A stretch of DNA of 17,455 nt. It comes from Pinguiococcus pyrenoidosus (Eukaryota; Sar; Pinguiophyceae; Pinguiochrysidales; Pinguiochrysidaceae). Shown piece by piece: positions 17,201 to 17,455 of this stretch. The position numbers and the translations under genes are program-made. The stretch is taken from NCBI GenBank assembly GCA_019677205.1, contig JAAMXY010001192.1, positions 1 to 17,455 on the forward strand. Reading direction: 5' to 3'. How positions within the stretch are numbered: position 1 is the first letter of the stretch; each line of letters begins with the position of its first letter. A model generated the notes under the pieces. The model worked only from the letters and a program-made list of their open reading frames with translations, ran no database searches and had not been told where the DNA came from.

Positions 17201-17455
17201 GCGCGCCGGACCGGTCAACTGATGCTCCCGCCTCAGCACATCCTTGTACCATCGCAAGCTCTGCGCAAGCAGCTGCGACACGGCGCGACCGCGCTGTTGC
17301 CGAGCGGCAATCCGATCTGCAGCCTCCTTCTCGCTGGGCTCGTCACTCGGGAACAGATTCCGCCGGATCGGATCCAGAAGCGCTCTACGTCGGTCCGACA
17401 CCGAGGAGGACTGACCGGGAGACACGACGGGTGCGGATTTTCTTCTCTTGGACGG
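14267..17455 (-). CDS. SHPRH: SHPRH-like SNF2 helicase/RING E3 ubiquitin ligase (C-terminal part)
   Basis: C-terminal 952 residues of a SNF2-family translocase with an inserted RING finger. Family members polyubiquitinate PCNA or remodel chromatin during DNA-damage tolerance. The first exon seen (17455-15125, 777 codons) runs off the window with no start, so the N-terminal SNF2 ATPase lobe is not visible. Later exons: 15060-14878, 14786-14654, 14551-14414, 14340-14267. The long linker has charged helices and a C4 pair, CGECRLDWGKTGPPCPNC (about residues 459-476 of the visible part), like the CRNCQ...CVHC element of plant SHPRH. The RING (about 693-738) reads CPIC...CAHYVHSFC...CPLC. After VKGSFGSK comes the helicase C-terminal lobe: KCVIFSQWDKML, LLLPLRAGGQGLTL and motif VI QAINRVHRIGQTKET. 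The last exon ends FQILFEKYTL; an earlier acceptor would end sooner at a TGA. Confidence 0.9.

Overview
The window is nuclear DNA of a compact, gene-dense microbial eukaryote. Seven of the eight genes contain short GT-AG introns: 30 are placed here, 59-132 bp long, and joining the exons restores well-known eukaryotic proteins. No bacterial-style operon, tRNA, rRNA, CRISPR array or transposon was seen. The DNA is GC-rich, and the splice donors often read GT-N-C-G, a form seen in several algal groups. With the B12-dependent mitochondrial methylmalonyl-CoA mutase, this is compatible with an alga or other protist (for example a cryptophyte-, haptophyte- or stramenopile-like lineage). The lineage cannot be settled from this sequence alone.

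Layout, left to right: (1) 3' part of a DUS2-type tRNA-dihydrouridine synthase, + strand, 1-1091. (2) Intronless RRP9/U3-55K, - strand, 1283-2734. (3) AP-1 clathrin adaptor sigma subunit, + strand, 3272-4161, with a probable exon holding only the start codon. (4) SLY1/SCFD1 Sec1/Munc18 protein, - strand, 4302-6862, ten exons. (5) Methylmalonyl-CoA mutase, + strand, 7211-9656, three exons. (6) An ankyrin-repeat protein ending in a WW domain, - strand, 9882-11833, seven exons, not a family I can name. (7) SLC33A1/AT-1-like acetyl-CoA transporter, + strand, 12183-14085, four exons. (8) C-terminal 952 residues of a SHPRH-like SNF2 helicase/RING E3 ligase, - strand, 14267-17455, continuing beyond the window.

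The eight genes alternate strands perfectly (+-+-+-+-). Intergenic spaces are therefore either short convergent 3' regions (140-225 bp) or divergent promoter regions (348-537 bp). The genes do not form one pathway. AP-1 sigma and SLY1 act in vesicle traffic and the AT-1-like transporter in the ER membrane. DUS2 and RRP9 act on tRNA and rRNA. The mutase is mitochondrial and SHPRH acts in DNA-damage tolerance.

I found no convincing undescribed system. The points most worth checking are the unusual splice-donor consensus, several introns of length 3n with no stop codon (one splits the WW domain), the start-codon-only exon of AP-1 sigma, the ankyrin-WW protein, and a pentamer repeat shared by two intergenic regions.
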